Part shown: positions 44,930-53,047 of the stretch, one piece after another | Layout of the letters: every line of letters starts with the position of its first letter | Position numbering within the stretch: position 1 is the first letter of the stretch | From: an uncultured Dialister sp. | GTDB taxonomy: Bacteria > Bacillota > Negativicutes > Veillonellales > Dialisteraceae | Assembly (NCBI GenBank): GCA_902462205.1 | Contig: CABQAR010000007.1 | Location: 13,206 to 77,205 of the forward strand | Direction of reading: 5' to 3' | DNA: 64,000 bases | Position numbers and translations under genes: made by a program | The notes under the pieces: generated by a model | What the model was told of the DNA's origin: nothing | Databases searched by the model: none | What the model saw: the letters and a program-made list of their open reading frames with translations, nothing else

Positions 44930-45726
44930 TACTTCCTGCTCATTTCATCAGATTTTGCAAGGCACGCCACGACGCCGTCCATCAGCGCTGCACGGATGCC
45001 TCTTTGTTCCATGGCATGGATACCTGCGATCGTCGTACCGCCGGGACTTGTCACCTGGTCACGGAGCTCTGCCGGATGCTTTCCTGTTTCCAGCACCATC
45101 TTCGCCGCTCCGTACAGGGTCTGCGCCGCCGCTTCGATCGCCAGTTTCCTCGGAAGGCCGATACGCACGCCTGCATCTGCCAATGCGTCAATGATAACGA
45201 AGGCATATCCCGGCCCTGCGCCGGAAAGCGCGCCCATCTCATCCAGCTGCCTCTCGGTAACTACTGCTTCTTTTCCCAATGCGGAAAATATTTCTTCCGC
45301 CATGGCTATGAAATCCGCTTCTGCATGGGTACCTGCCGTAATGGCGGCCATGCCTTCCCCCACGGAAGCCGGCGTGTTCGGCATGACGCGGATGACCTGC
45401 GTTCCGGCAGTAAGTCCGCTCTCAAGAGTTTCCACCGTGACTGCCGCCGCAATGGAAAGCACGCGCTTCGGACGGAATGCGGATATTTCTTTCAATACAT
45501 CAGGTATGATATTCGGCTTGACTGCCAGAAGGACGAGATCCGCCTCCGCGGCTTCATGCCCGTCCATGGACGCCGTGATGCCGTACTGCTCCGCCTTTTC
45601 CTTCGAAAGCGCGGATGTATGCTCCTTCACGAGGACCTCTTCTTTTTTCCAGACGCCTTTCGCAAGGCAACCTGAAAGGATGGCTCCGCCCATGGCTCCG
45701 CAGCCGATAATCATTATTTTCTTCAT
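44929..45726 (-). CDS. proC: Pyrroline-5-carboxylate reductase
   Basis: 265 aa from the ATG at 45726, which overlaps the sepF stop (ATGA) and follows AAAGGA. Rossmann MKKIMIIGCGAMGGAIL; MPNTPASVGEG and the C-terminal DQVTSPGGTTIAGI signature are present. It performs the last step of proline synthesis. A proC gene inside the ylm cluster is common in Firmicutes. Confidence 0.95.
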   Translation of the reverse strand: MKKIMIIGCGAMGGAILSGCLAKGVWKKEEVLVKEHTSALSKEKAEQYGITASMDGHEAAEADLVLLAVKPNIIPDVLKEISAFRPKRVLSIAAAVTVETLESGLTAGTQVIRVMPNTPASVGEGMAAITAGTHAEADFIAMAEEIFSALGKEAVVTERQLDEMGALSGAGPGYAFVIIDALADAGVRIGLPRKLAIEAAAQTLYGAAKMVLETGKHPAELRDQVTSPGGTTIAGIHAMEQRGIRAALMDGVVACLAKSDEMSRK

Positions 45727-46160
45727 ACGCCCGGTCCTTTCCATACAGGAATCCCTGTCAGACTCGGCAGGCTGTCTGTTTCCAGATGCACGGCAGAAGG
45801 TGCGCAGATCAGGACATGTTCATTGACAAGCGTCACTTCGCCTTTGCCGAAATAAATGGCACCGCTCATGAAATCCACGAAGCGGGTGGCCGTATCATCA
45901 TCCACGTTATCGCCAAGGACGACGAGGACGACGAGCCCTTTTTCTATCGCATCCACTGCACGGCGGGCATCACCGTATGTACGGGGAACCATGATGACCG
46001 CATCCATCGGGCGGACGGCTCTCGCAGGCAGCGCGCCCAGCCTGCGGGGCTGTTCCTCCGGAGTATAGCCTTCGTCATCGGATTCCATTTCGTATTCTTC
46101 GTCAGGCCGTTCTGAAAACTGTTCCTTGAACCAGTCGAGGCCCCGGGAGAAGACGGACAT
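45723..46160 (-). CDS. sepF: SepF cell-division protein, divergent copy
   Basis: 145 aa. N-terminal amphipathic segment SVFSRGLDWFKEQF, acidic linker, then the SepF core (VPRTYGDARRAVDAIEKGLVVLVVLGDNVDDDTATRFVDFMSGAIYF). Compared with the neighbouring copy it has lost the usual DADEAQRIVDF pattern and carries an extended C terminus (LPSLTGIPVWKGPG). Starts directly after the other sepF stop. SepF anchors and bundles FtsZ. Confidence 0.88.
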   Translation of the reverse strand: MSVFSRGLDWFKEQFSERPDEEYEMESDDEGYTPEEQPRRLGALPARAVRPMDAVIMVPRTYGDARRAVDAIEKGLVVLVVLGDNVDDDTATRFVDFMSGAIYFGKGEVTLVNEHVLICAPSAVHLETDSLPSLTGIPVWKGPGV

Positions 46161-46634
46161 TTACACCTGCGTCGGATTCTGCGGATCCCACTGCGGGGCT
46201 GCCGGAGCTGCTGCTTCCGGAAATGCCGCGAAGTTTTCACGGGATACGCTCATGTTATTCGGCGCGCAGAGATAAATATTTTCAGAAATCTGGTCGATGC
46301 GTCCATCGAGCGCATACATGACGCCCTGGACGAAATCCACGATGCGCTGTGCTTCATCGGCATCGGTCTTTTCCATATTCATGACCACCGGACGGGCCCC
46401 TTTCAGATGGTCCGCGATTTTTTCCGCATCCTGATAGTTTTTCGGATTGACGACCACCATGGTATACGGCTTTGCCTGACGGGTAGCAACTGCTGCACGT
46501 CCTGCGGCGGCCGGCCTCGGGGGAACGGGCTGCGCCGAATTTACCTCGGCCTCTTCCTCGTATTCCTCATCCTCATATTCATACTCATCATCACGCGGTG
46601 CAAACTGGTCTTTAAATTTATCAAGTAAACTCAT
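46161..46634 (-). CDS. sepF: SepF cell-division protein, canonical copy
   Basis: 157 aa from the ATG at 46634 (GGGAGAAGG upstream). Membrane-targeting N terminus MSLLDKFKDQF, acidic linker (EYEYEDEEYEEEAE), core VVVNPKNYQDAEKIADHLKGARPVVMNMEKTDADEAQRIVDFVQGVMYALDG typical of SepF, and an Ala/Pro-rich tail. Two adjacent sepF genes are unusual; this is the one that matches the family consensus. Confidence 0.92.
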   Translation of the reverse strand: MSLLDKFKDQFAPRDDEYEYEDEEYEEEAEVNSAQPVPPRPAAAGRAAVATRQAKPYTMVVVNPKNYQDAEKIADHLKGARPVVMNMEKTDADEAQRIVDFVQGVMYALDGRIDQISENIYLCAPNNMSVSRENFAAFPEAAAPAAPQWDPQNPTQV

Positions 46635-46683
46635 TTTCCTTCTCCCTTCTGCTTCGAGAATCCGATCCATGCATCCTGACGGA

Positions 46684-47382
46684 TCACCTACGGACCGTTC
46701 CTTCTCTGGCACCGAAAATCGCAGTGCCGACGCGAACCATCGTCGCGCCTTCTTCTATTGCTGTTTCAAAATCCTGGGTCATCCCCATGGATAAAACCGA
46801 AACCTGACCTTTCGGGAAATACGCCTTGAGCGCTTCCCACAACTCATGCGCCTTACGGAACACAGGCCTCGTCTTTTCCCTGTCCTCCTCAATCGGCGCC
46901 ATGCACATCAGGCCCGTGACGCGGATATGGGAAAGGGCGGCCGCCTGCCTTGCCATCTCCGGCAGCTGTTCCGGCGCCAGTCCGTGCTTGCTTTCTTCTC
47001 CTGAAATATTAAATTCCAGAAGCACGTCCTGCACCTTCCCGATCTGCTCCGCCCGCCGGTCTATTTCCTCCATGATTTCCGGAGAATCTGCCGACTGGAT
47101 CAGATCAGCCATCGCCACTGCCTTCTTTACCTTGTTCTTTTGAAGATGCCCCAGCAGATTCCACACCACAGGCTTCGTGAGGGAGGAATGTTTTTCTTCC
47201 ATTTCCTGCACACGGTTTTCACCGATCTGCGCCACGCCCAGACGGAGCGCTTCCTCTATGGCTTCCAATGGATGGAATTTCGTCACCGCCACCAGAGTCA
47301 CCTCCTGATGATACGGGGAACGGCCCGCCGCGGCATCGATACGCCTTCGTACATCTTTCAGTCTTTCTTCTATCTCTGACAT
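46684..47382 (-). CDS. yggS: YggS-family PLP homeostasis protein
   Basis: 232 aa from the ATG at 47382 (GAAGGA 6 nt upstream). Alanine-racemase-like TIM barrel with the PLP lysine in LVAVTKF (Lys near 35), GENRVQE, HLQKNK and the phosphate loop LSMGMTQDFETAIEEG. It buffers pyridoxal phosphate and links to amino acid metabolism. First gene of the division cluster. Confidence 0.95.
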   Translation of the reverse strand: MSEIEERLKDVRRRIDAAAGRSPYHQEVTLVAVTKFHPLEAIEEALRLGVAQIGENRVQEMEEKHSSLTKPVVWNLLGHLQKNKVKKAVAMADLIQSADSPEIMEEIDRRAEQIGKVQDVLLEFNISGEESKHGLAPEQLPEMARQAAALSHIRVTGLMCMAPIEEDREKTRPVFRKAHELWEALKAYFPKGQVSVLSMGMTQDFETAIEEGATMVRVGTAIFGAREGTVRR

Positions 47383-47430
47383 GCACATTCCTTCTTTACC
47401 AAAATTCAGGTACGCCAAAAGAGTTAAAAA

Positions 47431-47476
47431 AAGATATACCTGTGAAATATTATATCATAGGTATATCTTGAAACAA
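47431..47476 (-). promoter_or_regulatory. Promoter with 11-bp inverted repeat upstream of yggS operon
   Basis: Minus strand TTGTTT (47476-47471), 16-bp spacer, TATAAT (47454-47449). AAGATATACCT (47469-47459) and AGGTATATCTT (47441-47431) form a perfect 11-bp inverted repeat that encloses the -10 box and runs into seven T residues. Confidence 0.65.
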
Positions 47477-47586
47477 ATGTGCAAACCCCGATTTTTATTT
47501 GATTAAACATAATATTTTGCAAGAATCGGAAACGGGAATGCTTTCATTTCTTACAGACAGGGAAAACAGCCACGCGGAATTCTCCA

Positions 47587-47623
47587 CAAAAAACTCCCGC
47601 TTCCGAATCGCGGAAAGCAGGAG
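47587..47623 (-). terminator. Terminator of the T-box operon
   Basis: Minus-strand CTCCTGCTTTCCG-CGATT-CGGAAGCGGGAG followed by TTTTTT, 22 nt past the stop at 47645. Confidence 0.88.
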
Positions 47624-47644
47624 CTCTGTAAAATGTTCTGTATT

Positions 47645-48640
47645 TTATACCATCTGTGCCGCCTTGGCGATGGTTTCCGGAAGCTGGATGCCGAGGATTT
47701 CCACGCTCTTCTTGTTGATAACCGTCGTATATTCCTTCTGGTGCTGGATCGGCGCATTTTCCGGCTTCACCTTGCCGTCAAGGATGTCCGCCGCCAGATA
47801 CCCCGTCTGCTTGCCCAGCTTATAGTAATCGACGGAGAGGGACGCAAGCGCGCCGTCCTTCGCCATATTATCCGCGCCGGCGATGACCGGTATTTTCGCC
47901 GGATCGGTGACCTTCAGCAGCGTCGGGATGGAGGACGCCATGACATTATCCGTAGGCACATAGATGAAATCCACATTCCCCACGAGGGATTCCGCCACCT
48001 GCTGGATATCATTGACGTTGTTGACCGTTTTTTCCTCTACGGCCAGATTATTTTTCCGGCAGTACTGTTTCATCAGGTTCGCCTGCACCTCGCTGTTCAC
48101 TTCGCTGGAACAGTAAATCAGTCCGACTTTTTTTGCCGCCGGGACCAGTTTCATGCCGAGATCCATCTGCGCATCAATGGATGCCAGATCGCTGACCCCC
48201 GTCACATTTCCGCCCGGCTTCTCATCGCTCTTGACCAGCTTGGCCGTGGTGTAATCGGTAACCGCCGTGCCGACGATCGGAATATCCTTGATTTCATTCG
48301 CCACGGCTTGTGCCGCCGGTGTGGCGATGGCGCAGATGAGCGCCGGCTTTTCATTTTTGAAACGGGACGCGATGCTCTTCAGATTGGACTGGTCGCCCTG
48401 CGCATTCTGCTGGTCAATGACGATTTTGTTATCATCATAGCCGCGTTCCCTGAGCCCATCCACAAAGCCTTTGTTCGCCTGATCCAATGCACCGTGCTGG
48501 ATGATCTGCACCACGCCGATTTTCAGTTTTCCGTTAGCCGCGGCGCTTTTGCCGCTGTCATTCGAACTGCCGCAGCCGCCTGCCACTCCTGCCATCACTG
48601 CCAACGCTGCCACCACTGCACATTTCTGCCACTTTTTCAT
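47645..48640 (-). CDS. ABC-type substrate-binding lipoprotein (TrpX/ABC_sub_bind-like), copy 2
   Basis: 331 aa. Signal peptide with lipobox AGGC (Cys near 23), then a two-lobed periplasmic-binding fold of the PF04392 type: KIGVVQIIQHGALDQANKGFVDGLRERGY, LICAIATPAAQAVAN, VGLIYCSSEVNSEVQ, VDFIYVPTDNVMASS. Members are linked to tryptophan or other aromatic amino acid uptake (TrpX). Clearly paralogous to the protein at 49565-50560. No permease or ATPase gene follows; a terminator lies just downstream. Confidence 0.85.
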   Translation of the reverse strand: MKKWQKCAVVAALAVMAGVAGGCGSSNDSGKSAAANGKLKIGVVQIIQHGALDQANKGFVDGLRERGYDDNKIVIDQQNAQGDQSNLKSIASRFKNEKPALICAIATPAAQAVANEIKDIPIVGTAVTDYTTAKLVKSDEKPGGNVTGVSDLASIDAQMDLGMKLVPAAKKVGLIYCSSEVNSEVQANLMKQYCRKNNLAVEEKTVNNVNDIQQVAESLVGNVDFIYVPTDNVMASSIPTLLKVTDPAKIPVIAGADNMAKDGALASLSVDYYKLGKQTGYLAADILDGKVKPENAPIQHQKEYTTVINKKSVEILGIQLPETIAKAAQMV

Positions 48641-48739
48641 TTTCCATACTCCCTTTCTGCTGCCTGTCTTTAAAAATATTGCTTATCCATATGCTCCCCC
48701 GGGGAAAATCCCTGCCGGCGGCCTACATATCTTTGCATC

Positions 48740-49528
48740 CTACGATTTGATGTACTGTTCCTCCAGCTGCTCCATCGTCCCGTTCATGGACAGCTCCGCA
48801 AGGAAGAAATTCACATAGTTCAACAGTTCCTGATCCCCCTTGGCCATCAGTACGCCGAACCTGTTTTTCGTAAACGGCGTGTCCACGAGAGGCGCCGCCA
48901 GATTTTTATCCATCTTGACGTACTTTCTTGCCTCCATCGTTTCCGTAATCATGATGTCCGCTTTCCCTTCGGAAATAAGTCCGGGGATTTCCGCATTCTG
49001 TTCATGGACGATCAGCGTCGCATGGGGAAGGTATGCCCTTGCAAATTTTTCATTCGTTCCGCCCGGATTGACCATGACCTTCACTTCCGGCCTGTCCATA
49101 TCGGAAAGCGCCTTATATTTCCCTGCCTGATCCATGCGGCAGAGGATCGTTTTCCCGAAAAGCAGGTAACCGTCCGACATCGCCATCATCCTTTCCCTGT
49201 CATACGTCCTTGTGATACCACACAGGGCCACGTCGAATTTCCCATCCATCGTATCCTGCGACAGGGTTTTCCATGTGGTCGGCACATATTCCACTTTCAC
49301 ATGGAGCGATTCCGCCAGCTTCTCGGACAGTGCCGCATCGAAACCTTCGTACTGCCCTGTCGACTGGTTTTTATAAGACATGGGTCGGTAATCTCCTGTC
49401 GTTCCGATACGGATCGTCCCTCTCTCCGTAATATCCTCCAGATGGGCCGCAAGCGTTTCCATGCAGCCGCCCAGTGCCACTCCCGCCGCCATCGCGGTAA
49501 CCGCCGCATACTTCATCCATTGTTTCAT
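48740..49528 (-). CDS. Family-3 solute-binding / cyclohexadienyl dehydratase (PheC)-like exported protein
   Basis: 262 aa from the ATG at 49528 (GGGAG 7 nt upstream). Lipobox-like ALGGC near residue 20. The mature chain reads RGTIRIGTTGDYRPMSY, YEGFDAALSEKLAESL, VNPGGTNEKFARAYLP and ITETMEARKYV. These match the PheC-type cyclohexadienyl dehydratases, including the Glu-Ala-Arg segment with the catalytic Glu, more than ordinary amino acid binding proteins. It could make phenylpyruvate/phenylalanine outside the membrane or simply bind a ligand. Flanked by TrpX-like genes under one T-box. Confidence 0.72.
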   Translation of the reverse strand: MKQWMKYAAVTAMAAGVALGGCMETLAAHLEDITERGTIRIGTTGDYRPMSYKNQSTGQYEGFDAALSEKLAESLHVKVEYVPTTWKTLSQDTMDGKFDVALCGITRTYDRERMMAMSDGYLLFGKTILCRMDQAGKYKALSDMDRPEVKVMVNPGGTNEKFARAYLPHATLIVHEQNAEIPGLISEGKADIMITETMEARKYVKMDKNLAAPLVDTPFTKNRFGVLMAKGDQELLNYVNFFLAELSMNGTMEQLEEQYIKS

Positions 49529-49564
49529 TTCCATTCTCCCTTCCTTCCCAAAACCTCCAATGAA

Positions 49565-50560
49565 TCATCCTACCAGCTTCGCATTTTTATATTCCTCCGG
49601 AAGCGTCAGTCCGAGGATTTCCAGATTCTTCTTATTAATGACTGTTTCCAGTACCTCCGGATCCTGGACCGGCGTATTTTCCGGCTTGCTCTTTCCATCG
49701 AGGATATCTGCCGCCATGTGGCCCGCCTGCACGCCGGATTTATAGAATTCCACCGAGAGGGAGGCAAGGGCGCCATCCTTTGCCATGCTGTCCGCGCCGA
49801 CGATGACCGGAATCTTTGCAACGTCCGTCACTTTGACCAGCGTCGGGATGGAAGAGGCGAGCACGTTATCCGTCGGTACATAGATGAAATCCACATTCCC
49901 CACAAGCGATTCCGCCACCTGCTGGATGTCATTCACGGAGGAAACGGCCTTCTCCACGACCGTAAGCCCCAAAGATTCGGCGTGCTTTTTTGCCTGCTCC
50001 GCCTGTATCTGGCTGTTGACCTCGCTGGAACAGTAAATCAGCCCCATCGTTTTGGCAGACGGTACAAAGACCTTTCCCATCTCCACCTGTTTTTCCACCG
50101 GCCCCCTGTCATTGACGCCGGTCACGTTGGTTTCCGGCTTCGCGTTCGATTTCACGAGCTTTGCCGTTTCGAAATCCGTAATCGCGCATCCGATGATGGG
50201 CAGATCATGTATTTCATTCGCCACCGCCTGCGCTGCTGGTGTGGAAATCGCGCAGATCAGATCCGGCCTGTTGTTTTTGAACCGTGCCGCGATGCTTTTC
50301 AGGTTGGACTGGTCGCCCTGCGCGTTCTGCTGGTCAATGACGACCTTGTCCGCGCCATAGCCTCTTTCCGCCAACCCGTCGATAATTCCTTTATTGGCCG
50401 CATCCAAAGAACCGTGCTGCATGATCTGCACCATGGCGATCTGTTTCTTCCCCGATGCCTGCTGTCCGCTTTTATTTCCCGTGTCACCGCAGCCTGCATA
50501 CGCCAGTGCGGCTGCCGCAAGCACCGCCGCTGTTCCTAATTTCATCCATCTTTTCATCAT
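49565..50560 (-). CDS. ABC-type substrate-binding lipoprotein (TrpX/ABC_sub_bind-like), copy 1
   Basis: 331 aa, first gene after the T-box leader. Signal peptide with lipobox AYAGC; a double ATG start follows GAGGGATTC. Same PF04392-like fold as copy 2 with near-identical blocks (QQNAQGDQSNLKSIAARFKN, SSVNDIQQVAESLVGNVDFIYVPTDNV). The two copies differ mainly in the ligand-lobe loops. Transport partners are not in the window, so it may serve a permease encoded elsewhere. Confidence 0.85.
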   Translation of the reverse strand: MMKRWMKLGTAAVLAAAALAYAGCGDTGNKSGQQASGKKQIAMVQIMQHGSLDAANKGIIDGLAERGYGADKVVIDQQNAQGDQSNLKSIAARFKNNRPDLICAISTPAAQAVANEIHDLPIIGCAITDFETAKLVKSNAKPETNVTGVNDRGPVEKQVEMGKVFVPSAKTMGLIYCSSEVNSQIQAEQAKKHAESLGLTVVEKAVSSVNDIQQVAESLVGNVDFIYVPTDNVLASSIPTLVKVTDVAKIPVIVGADSMAKDGALASLSVEFYKSGVQAGHMAADILDGKSKPENTPVQDPEVLETVINKKNLEILGLTLPEEYKNAKLVG

Positions 50561-50611
50561 GAATCCCTCGCCTTCTACATTTTTTCACTGCCATACTGCT
50601 GTTCTTCCTAT

Positions 50612-50916
50612 AAAAAATGCCCCTGCCATACAAGCAAGGGACGACGGGACGCATCGCGGTACCACCCTGTTTATCTGATGAAGGGAAAACAAAAAGGCGG
50701 TACCAAGGGACGGATATTCCGTGGTACCACCCTAATTCATCAGATCAACTCTCAGCCGCTTAACGTGGGCCACTCCGGCGACGCCTACTGACAAACCATT
50801 TCAGCGAAGCAGTTCAGGAAAGAACTTCCAGATCCAACCCACACCGATTTGCACCATCCATCGGTTCTCTACGCCGGGTGAGGAAATGTACTTTTTTCCA
50901 TCAGCACTTTTAAATA
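50612..50916 (-). ncRNA. T-box leader with two antiterminator/terminator modules
   Basis: Minus-strand leader with stem I features GTAGAGA and the GGTGCAA apical loop (about 50850-50875), then AGGGTGGTACCACGG (50733-50719) with terminator GGTGGTACC...GGTACCGCC-TTTTTG (to 50689), then a second AGGGTGGTACCGCG (50668-50655) with terminator CCCTTGC...GCAGGGG and a T run (50645-50612). Only one stem I is present. The specifier region lies around 50812-50834 (GGATCTGGAAGTTCTTTCC); TTC (Phe) and TGG (Trp) are both possible, so amino acid identity is left open. It controls the three downstream exported-protein genes. Confidence 0.88.
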
Positions 50917-50923
50917 TGAACAC

Positions 50924-50952
50924 ATTTTAGCCAATACGGATTCCCTTGTCAA
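50924..50952 (-). promoter_or_regulatory. Sigma-A promoter of the T-box leader
   Basis: Minus strand TTGACA (50952-50947), 17-bp spacer, TAAAAT (50929-50924); predicted start near 50916. Confidence 0.85.
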
Positions 50953-50982
50953 GAGAATTTTTAAAAAATATCACGGCAGGAA

Positions 50983-51540
50983 TCATTCGCCGTTCGTTAT
51001 GCTTATGCCGGTCACCCGTTCTCCGTCATGATAGAAAACGATGCCCCTCATCATTCCGCTTCCGCGGATCCCCTTCCCGTAAAACCACCGGCCGGAAAGG
51101 ACGTTGTCCGGTTTCCCATAGGCTTCCCAGACCTTCTTCAGCCTGTCTCCGACAGAAATACCTTTGGCCGTGGAATATCCTTTTTCTTCCGTATCAATCA
51201 GGTCCACATGCTTTATCACTCCCGCATCCAGCGTATACAGGCGGATTCCCTGATAATCCATCCGGTAGCCGTACAGTCCGTGGACGCTTTCAAAAAGGTC
51301 CGGCCTGCCCTTTTTGCGCATCACCGATGCAAACGTATCTCTCAATCCGATACCGTCCATGCGCAGATCTTCTTCCGGCAGATCCTTTCCGAAAATCTGT
51401 CCGTCCGCATTCTCCGACTCCTGCAGGGAAGAAATTTCTCCCGATGGGCCGCAGGGCGTCATCGCCTGCAGCGGCAGGAAATAAAAAGTGCATACGGCTT
51501 CCAAAACCAATAAGACCGACAATTTTTTCATGCGTCCCAT
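50983..51540 (-). CDS. Exported hypothetical protein, 185 aa
   Basis: Start at the ATG at 51540 with GGAGG upstream. Signal peptide MKKLSVLLVLEAVCTFYFLPLQA. The mature part has no recognised catalytic motif; a C-terminal stretch GISVGDRLKKVWEAYGKPDNVLSGRWFYG resembles the short repeat domain in small exported proteins (SmpA/OmlA-like or DUF4309-like), which is weak evidence. It ends just before the T-box promoter. Confidence 0.55.
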   Translation of the reverse strand: MGRMKKLSVLLVLEAVCTFYFLPLQAMTPCGPSGEISSLQESENADGQIFGKDLPEEDLRMDGIGLRDTFASVMRKKGRPDLFESVHGLYGYRMDYQGIRLYTLDAGVIKHVDLIDTEEKGYSTAKGISVGDRLKKVWEAYGKPDNVLSGRWFYGKGIRGSGMMRGIVFYHDGERVTGISITNGE

Positions 51541-51633
51541 ACGGTTCCTCCTTTTCCGGACAGCCCCGATTTTATTTCACGGGCAGGATAACTCTAACCG
51601 TATCGTACCATAGATCCCAGCCGGATAGGAATA

Positions 51634-52086
51634 TCACGCTTTTTCCTTTTTCCCCAGAAAGCAGGCCACCTCTTCGTTTTTGCAGAGCGTTTCCATTTCT
51701 TTCTCCGTGGGATAGACAGGGATATCCCTCTCCGAATTCACGATACAGATGAAACCGAGCAGCTCGCCCCGGTCCGCACGGAACTGGTGCCACTGCCAGC
51801 CGGGAATCGTGATGAAATCCCCCTCCGACACCTCCCGGATTTCCTCTCCCAAAAGCGCATGCCCTTTCCCTTTGAAAATCAGGACGATATGGCTGTGCCC
51901 ATGTCTTTCCAGAGAAGAAAATCCATCCTTTTCCACCTGGAAGTAACGGAACTGGACCGGTATATCCCCCTCATGATCAACGAGCACCGTCTTTGTCACA
52001 TCCCTGAATACATCGGGATTTTCCTTATAAATATGGGGTTCAATCCCTTCCCATCGATTTGTCTTTCCATCAAACCTGCGAAGCAT
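51634..52086 (-). CDS. Cupin-domain protein
   Basis: 150 aa from the ATG at 52086 (GGAGGAAATA upstream). A single cupin barrel: SLERHGHSHIVLIFKGKGHALLGEE is metal-binding motif 1 with three His, and ITIPGWQWHQFRAD is motif 2. It could be a sugar- or small-molecule-binding dioxygenase or isomerase-like enzyme, or a regulator; no partner domain is present. 37 nt after the PhzF-type gene, likely one transcript. Confidence 0.8.
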   Translation of the reverse strand: MLRRFDGKTNRWEGIEPHIYKENPDVFRDVTKTVLVDHEGDIPVQFRYFQVEKDGFSSLERHGHSHIVLIFKGKGHALLGEEIREVSEGDFITIPGWQWHQFRADRGELLGFICIVNSERDIPVYPTEKEMETLCKNEEVACFLGKKEKA

Positions 52087-52123
52087 TATTTCCTCCAGCC
52101 TGTTTCCACTCTCAAAATAAATC

Positions 52124-52912
52124 TTACAATCCGTTTTCGTCGTCAGCGATTTCCGCAATCGCATACAGCGCCGCTTTTCCCGCCATCTTCATCCGCTTTC
52201 CCTGCATCTCGCAATACAGGGTGCCGCCCCTACGGGAGGCCTGATAAGCGACAATCCTGTCTTTTCCCAGCTTTCCTGCCCAGTACGGCACGATATGGCA
52301 ATGGCCGCTGCCGCAGACAGGATCCTCCGCCACATCGAGCTTCGGTGCGAAAGAACGGGATACGCAGTCCGCCGTTTTTCCCTTCGCCGTGATATGGAGG
52401 AGCAGTCCGTCCAGCTTCTTCACCTTTTCCATGTCGGGAACCGCGTTCCGCACCGCCTCTTCCGTATCAAGGATGCACAGCAGGTCACGCCCCATGTATG
52501 CTTCCAGCGGACGGACGCCGATGGCCTGTTCCATTTCATCCGTCACTTCCACCGGCACCAGGTCGTAGGCGGGGAAATCCATTTCATAAAGGTCTCCCTT
52601 TTTCTCGATCGTCAATTGTCCTGAAAGCGTCTGGAAGGAAATTTCTTTCGCCTCTTTCTCAAAGAAACGGAACAGCACATAGGCGGACGCGAGCGTCGCA
52701 TGACCGCAAAGGTCGATTTCTCCGCCCGGCGTAAGCCACCGCAGATGGTAACCTTCCGCTTCCCTGACGATGAAGGCTGTTTCAGAAAAATTATTTTCCA
52801 GCGTGATCCCCATCATCGTTTCTTCCGCCGGCCACCGGTCCATGACGCAGATGGCCGCCTGATTCCCTTTAAACACCTTGTCCGTAAATGCGTCCGCAAT
52901 ATACTGTTTCAT
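52124..52912 (-). CDS. PhzF-family isomerase/epimerase-like protein
   Basis: 262 aa from the ATG at 52912 (GGGAG 9 nt upstream); upstream in-frame sequence lacks family similarity. Diaminopimelate-epimerase-like fold: DAFTDKVFKGNQAAIC, NNFSETAFI with the conserved Glu, LTPGGEIDLCGHATLASAYVLF and EDPVCGSGHCHIVPYW. The natural substrate of most PhzF relatives is unknown. Followed by the cupin gene. Confidence 0.9.
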   Translation of the reverse strand: MKQYIADAFTDKVFKGNQAAICVMDRWPAEETMMGITLENNFSETAFIVREAEGYHLRWLTPGGEIDLCGHATLASAYVLFRFFEKEAKEISFQTLSGQLTIEKKGDLYEMDFPAYDLVPVEVTDEMEQAIGVRPLEAYMGRDLLCILDTEEAVRNAVPDMEKVKKLDGLLLHITAKGKTADCVSRSFAPKLDVAEDPVCGSGHCHIVPYWAGKLGKDRIVAYQASRRGGTLYCEMQGKRMKMAGKAALYAIAEIADDENGL

Positions 52913-52996
52913 TTCGAACATCTCCCTGCTTTCAAACATGAAATTCGTGATGTTATTGTAATACGACTCACAATGGAAATGCAATAAATGCACGAT

Positions 52997-53027
52997 AAAA
53001 GCCGCCCTGTATCCCAAGAGCGGCTTT
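52997..53027 (-). terminator. Terminator of the TAXI receptor gene
   Basis: Minus-strand AAGCCGC...GCGGCTT followed by TTAT, 21 nt past the stop at 53048. Confidence 0.75.
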
Positions 53028-53047
53028 CTTCCCTTCCTGCTTTCCTG

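Noticed and set aside
47433..47469. Inverted repeat before yggS as a terminator of the T-box operon
   Set aside because: A better terminator lies at 47587-47623, and the repeat encloses a -10 box, so it is listed as regulatory instead.
49004..50539. 511-codon open frame on the plus strand
   Set aside because: Antisense shadow of the binding-protein genes; low-complexity His/Arg-rich translation without a start site or family features.
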